From Lonicera japonica (taxonomy: Eukaryota; Streptophyta; Magnoliopsida; Dipsacales; Caprifoliaceae), in assembly GCA_021464415.1 (NCBI GenBank), contig CM038467.1, positions 9,627,411 through 9,691,410 on the forward strand: 64,000 bases of DNA, written 5' to 3'. Below are positions 60,261-64,000 of this stretch, piece after piece. Both the position numbers and the translations under genes were made by a program. The first letter of the stretch is position 1. Each line of letters opens with the position of its first letter. The notes beneath the pieces were generated by a model that did no database searches, was not told the origin of the DNA, and worked only from the letters and a program-made list of their open reading frames with translations.

Positions 60261-61480
60261 AAAATTTCAAATTAATGTTTCGTTGTATAGCATTTGTTTC
60301 TTCTTTTAGAAAATTTTTATGACATTCAAAACATGTACTACTTTTTCATTTTTTACAATATTTATTATATTCTTTAAAAGTTTATTACATTTTTTACAAA
60401 TTATTGTAAGTATTAAATATTGTTCTGTCTTATAATCACATTGACGAATTTTTTTTAGTATTAACATAATTTTCTATTGAATTTAATCATTTAACTAGTT
60501 CATCTTTATCATCTTCTTCTACTTCTTTTGGATATTCTAATTCTATAAATTATATACTAAATACACTAATATTGTATAGTTCTTCTTCATCGTAAATACT
60601 TTCTAACTAAATATTATCTTCTAATCCTTATGTTTCTAAATCTTTTATAATATTTATTTTTTCTTGTATTTTAAGAATATAATTTGCTTTATTTCTTAAA
60701 GGGCAATTTGGTCTCATGTGTTCAAAATTTTCACATATAAAACATTTGCAATTTTTTTTCTCAAATTTTCTATTATTATTATTATTATATATTTTTTGTT
60801 TTATACCATAGTGTTTTTTTTTTTTTGATTTTTTCAAAATTCATTTTATTAAAAGTTAACTTTTTCTAACTTTATATTTTTTCTTAGTACTCTAACAAGA
60901 CTTATAAAATCCTTTTGTTTCACATCCAAGTTGAGGTAAAAAATCTAACTTTCTACATGTATAATAATTGTTTCTTTATTTGCTTATTATTTTTAAATTT
61001 TTACATTGTTCTTTTAATGTTTTGTAAACTATATCTATTTTTGATCTATGGCTAAATTTGTTTTATAACTTTCTATTTTTGTCCGTTTATCCCATATCTT
61101 TTCTCCGGTAATTTTTTTAAGTAATTATCTAATAAATTTTGATCAATATTGTTTTTAGTACCAATCTAATATTTTATAAATTTTCTTGCATATTCTCGTG
61201 TATATATATATATTTTAATTTACATATTTGTAATTGTTCTAAATTTCTAAAAACTTCTTTTTGTTTATTTTCTAATGCTCTCCTAGATAATCTATTTTTA
61301 ACAATAAATAAACTTTTTATTAAATCTGCTAAATTTTCTATTAAAAAATTTTCTTCCATTTCTTCATATTATGTTGTATTCTTAAATACCGTTAACCAAT
61401 TATAAACGTTTTCTTCTAGAGTATTTTCAAAAAATGACAAAGTTTTGCTTGAATTTGCCCATACAATTAATAAACTAGTT
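60261..61480 (-). pseudogene. Pararetrovirus coat-protein region with zinc knuckle
   Basis: The frame 60837-60628 is Lys/Asn-rich and holds CFICENFEHMRPNC, a CX2CX4HX4C zinc knuckle; a basic CCHC C-terminus is characteristic of caulimovirid coat proteins. Upstream, 61359-61174 is a charged helical frame fitting the coat body, again flanked by stops. Past the knuckle the sequence is acidic and broken. Confidence 0.72.
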
Positions 61481-61659
61481 CTATAATTATTTATTTACCA
61501 ACTTTCTACAACTTCTTCCCAGTCTTCGGAATCTATTATATCCGAATTTAAAGTTAATCCATATTTGTTATATTATTTTCAAGTATTTTTCTTTCTTTTA
61601 ATGTTGTTCCAATTACAGTATTATTAGTGGCTCCGCTATTTTTTCTTGTTTCTATCGTA

Positions 61660-61916
61660 TTAATTTAAATATTTTTGCAAAAATAGTAGATATATATAAT
61701 TTGGAAGCAAGTAGGGGACTTCCATGTCCCATGGAAAGATAGGTCCAATTACCCATCGAACATAGCGAAGAAAAAGTACGTCTCCAATAGCACTAACATC
61801 GATCCGTTCCACTGTAAACTCACGCAGTCGCATTCTTGTAACCCTATCAAGATGGTTTGGTTTGATTTGACTGGGGAGAGTAAAACTCAATTTATGTAGC
61901 TCACTCAATATCATTT
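61660..61916 (-). other. Possible exon of an unrecognised minus-strand gene
   Basis: On the minus strand an acceptor-like 'attattag' at about 61918 precedes a frame starting EMILSELHKLSFTLPS and including RVTRMRLREFTVER and IDVSAIGDVLFLRYVRW, then a donor-like 'gatgg|gtaattg' at about 61747. Composition is clearly more balanced than in the neighbouring relic. Another exon-like stretch ending in a possible donor 'ctag|gtaatatt' lies at about 62060-62110. I do not recognise the protein. The pararetrovirus borders it on the left. Confidence 0.4.
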
Positions 61917-61919
61917 CCT

Positions 61920-62890
61920 AATAATTTAATTTCCACACTTAAATTTCAAAATAAATAAGAAAATATTAACCATATGCAGGATTTGTACGATGTTTCGAAT
62001 TAGCACCCAGACCCTTTCCATCTTAACCATAAAAAACAAACAAGTAAATATTACCTAGATGCCGGAATTGGAGTACGCCAATCGGAGGAAATCTAGAATT
62101 GGATATGGAGCTTTTATTTGAGTATTCATTATTATATCGGAGAAATATAATTTAACAAGTTTGGCACGTAACGCAGGTGTACCTCAAGTCCAGATAGCGT
62201 GCATTGCAGTTGGGCATTGCATTTCATTTACAATTTTTAATATACCGCAACTGCTTTCGGTCACAAGTACATTTCTTTTTTCAACATAAATTTTATTATT
62301 CAATAATAAAATTTTCATTTTTATATACTAAGCGTGAACAATAAGTTATTTGGCACAATTATCTTATTTTAAACTAGAAATAAAAACAAGATCACTAATT
62401 CAAACTTGCTTTTTAAATTACTTTAAACAAAAAATAAAAAATATATGATCATTGATCTGGCAAAATGCACGCAAATTTTCTTCCATAGACAAGGGTTAAA
62501 ATGCCCCCCCTAATTCTATTGCTGGTAAAAGATATGTACATTTGAAAGAGGTTAAAATAGAGAGTTTAGAAATAAATATTAGTGTATTGTTTGCTCTCAC
62601 AAAAATAAGAAGTACCTAATTCATATATTTTCCAATTATTAATAAAACATAAAGTATAGCAGTATAGAAGCTTGCCTCAGAGGTAGTGACAATTTCGCAT
62701 AATCATCATGTGTATTTCTGATAATACATGCAATTAGGAACATCACCGGCAAGAAAGTTACATTTTGAATAATCAATAAATACCGATACCCAGGCCAAAA
62801 AATTCATAACAAGAAATTATAATATGCATAGAACAATATACATTTACATATATACTAAGGTCAGAATGAAATGTAAATTGCAGTGGTGCC
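61920..62890. other. AT-rich stretch, possible introns
   Basis: No domain seen. If the exon candidates at 61660-61916 and at 63.7-64 kb belong to one minus-strand gene, this would be mostly intron. Confidence 0.35.
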
Positions 62891-62893
62891 AAA

Positions 62894-63196
62894 TAAACAT
62901 ACCTCTTTACTTGATTTTACCTCTTCAACGCATATGCCGCGTACGTATAGCACATAATTGCTGCATATGCATTAAGCACGTATTGTTGGGTCCCACAGAA
63001 AATACACCGGCACAGCAAATGAATATGGGAGGTATAACCAAGTAAACATACATTCTTTACATGATTTTACCTCTTCATCGCATCTGCAGCGTGTGTGTGT
63101 GTGTATATATATATATATGTGCATTGAGACAGTATTGTTGGGTACCACCGAAAATATACTGGCACAGCAAATAAATATGGGTGGTACAACCAAATA
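62894..63196. repeat. Tandem duplication, unit ~151 bp
   Basis: Copy 1 starts near 62894 and copy 2 near 63045. Both contain 'gattttacctcttca-cgca', 'tattgttgggt-ccac', 'ggcacagcaaat-aatatggg' and end 'gtacaaccaa/gtataaccaa'. Copy 2 carries an expanded GT/TA microsatellite at 63091-63118. Confidence 0.9.
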
Positions 63197-63719
63197 AAGA
63201 GAGGAGTGTTTTTAGCACTAGCCTAAAAAAGGCTTGCAAGCAAATAAACCAATCCAATGCTTTTTTTTATTGCCTCAGTTGCGATGATTCTTGAAGATAA
63301 AAATCACGGTATTTATCATAATACTTTTAACTTAATCCATCATTGGCAATTGGAGTGGAGAGAATTACTGAAGAACAAACCAGCTCAAAAAAAATAGACA
63401 AAGTATCAGAGTGATTGCCAAAGACAAAATCAACAGAAAATTACGCGAACAATTTGTTTAGACAATCATCACCAATATCTTCGATTAAAAAAATACAGAA
63501 CAAAGTCAGAACAAAAAAATATACACATGCAGATAGAGAAGCAAAATGGGAGAAGAAAAAGTAATAGGCGTGCCTCAGATTTTAGTTGTTTTCACGGTAG
63601 ATTATACTCAAAGTATATTTAAAAACCATCATTGGCACAAATTAGCGAGTCTAGAATTAAAATGAACAAAACATATGAATTATCAAACAAGAATCCATTT
63701 TAACAAATTAATGTATAAG

Positions 63720-63850
63720 AAATCAATTGAAACTTTGAAACTGAACCGCATCAGAGAGATTCCCAAAGACAAAATCATCATATATGATACTCGATTTGAG
63801 TTCTGATGTCCCTGTCTGTTTATCGTCACTTGCACTATTTGAGGCTAAAA
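63720..63850 (-). other. Exon-like stretch with a FVFGNLSDA motif
   Basis: On the minus strand an acceptor-like 'attttag' at about 63850 leads into an open frame, SNSASDDKQTGTSELKSSII followed by YDDFVFGNLSDAVQF, ending at TGA near 63725. Ser/Asp-rich sequence with a C-terminal aromatic motif suggests a real exon, perhaps a last exon. Related copies of the FGNLSDA stretch lie at 63396-63440 and 63968-64000. Family unknown. Confidence 0.45.
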
Positions 63851-63967
63851 TATGTGATAGAACAAGAACAAAAAAGAACAAAATTTAACACAATTACGAA
63901 ATAAAGTTACAAGATTTAATCAACCGTAGCCTAAGATTCAAGCATTAATCGAATTGTTCTAAACTAA

Positions 63968-64000
63968 CAAATGCATCAGAGAGATTCCCAAAGACCAAGT
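63968..64000 (-). other. Partial exon-like motif at the window edge
   Basis: The minus-strand read gives LVFGNLSDAF and then a donor-like 'gttagt'. It nearly repeats the motif at 63.74 kb, so one exon may have been duplicated. It continues beyond the window. Confidence 0.35.

Larger units (their letters stand above)
53900..61640 (-). mobile_element. Endogenous caulimovirid-like pararetrovirus relic
   Basis: Read on the minus strand from about 61.5 kb downward, the order is coat region with a CCHC zinc knuckle, aspartic protease, reverse transcriptase, RNase H and one more conserved-looking frame. Coat-protease-RT-RNase H order, no LTRs and no integrase are what distinguish Caulimoviridae from LTR retrotransposons. 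The copy is extremely AT-rich with stops and frameshifts in every domain, and a 2.8-kb DNA element splits the RT. It cannot encode working proteins. Outer borders are approximate and the genus cannot be fixed by eye. Confidence 0.8.

Overview
This is plant nuclear DNA, almost certainly from a eudicot. It is very AT-rich, its genes carry GT-AG introns, two intact genes look like nuclear-encoded chloroplast proteins, and most of the rest is decayed plant transposon material: Ty1/copia and probable Ty3/gypsy LTR elements, plant LINEs with an RNase H tail, small inverted-repeat elements, and an old caulimovirid-like endogenous pararetrovirus. The species cannot be named from the sequence.

Layout. 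1-5.4 kb: intergenic DNA, a Helitron-like element, and an F-box/LRR/FBD gene with one premature stop. 7.2-8.8 kb: a six-exon gene that splices cleanly to 187 residues and resembles the chloroplast NDH-complex subunit PnsB5/NDH18. 10.6-12.7 kb: an LEA_2/NHL gene remnant and small inverted-repeat elements. 13.1-23.4 kb: a second copy of the F-box segment, enlarged by a complete but defective copia element (13697-19007, TSD gtatt), a 575-bp TIR element in an intron (8-bp TSD) and a ~1.1-kb TIR element downstream. 26.7-30.8 kb: a LINE split by a 2.55-kb solo-LTR-like insertion. 31-34 kb: a head-to-head palindromic array of ~190-bp repeats between 250-bp direct repeats. 34.5-35.2 kb: an unrecognised broken gene with an internal repeat. 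36-41.6 kb: a LINE fragment, a ~1-kb hairpin, and a copia element lacking its 5' end. 43.5-46.6 kb: a second copia element of the same family, with both LTRs and TSD atccc. 46.9-47.9 kb: a large inverted-repeat element. 50.0-51.1 kb: an intact four-exon ACHT-type thioredoxin gene. 51.9-52.85 kb: the 3' end of a LINE with a 309-codon open frame. About 53.9-61.6 kb, minus strand: a caulimovirid-like relic (coat zinc knuckle, protease, RT, RNase H, and a further frame) split by a 2.8-kb TIR element. 61.6-64 kb: exon-like pieces of an unrecognised minus-strand gene that runs off the window.

Only two genes look intact: the PnsB5-like gene and the ACHT-like thioredoxin gene. Both proteins would act in chloroplast redox or electron-flow biology, but they lie 41 kb apart and nothing in the sequence links their regulation. 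The F-box copies are decaying paralogues whose insertions date after their duplication. No CRISPR array, rRNA gene or convincing tRNA gene was seen. All family names come from recognising motifs by eye; no database search was run.
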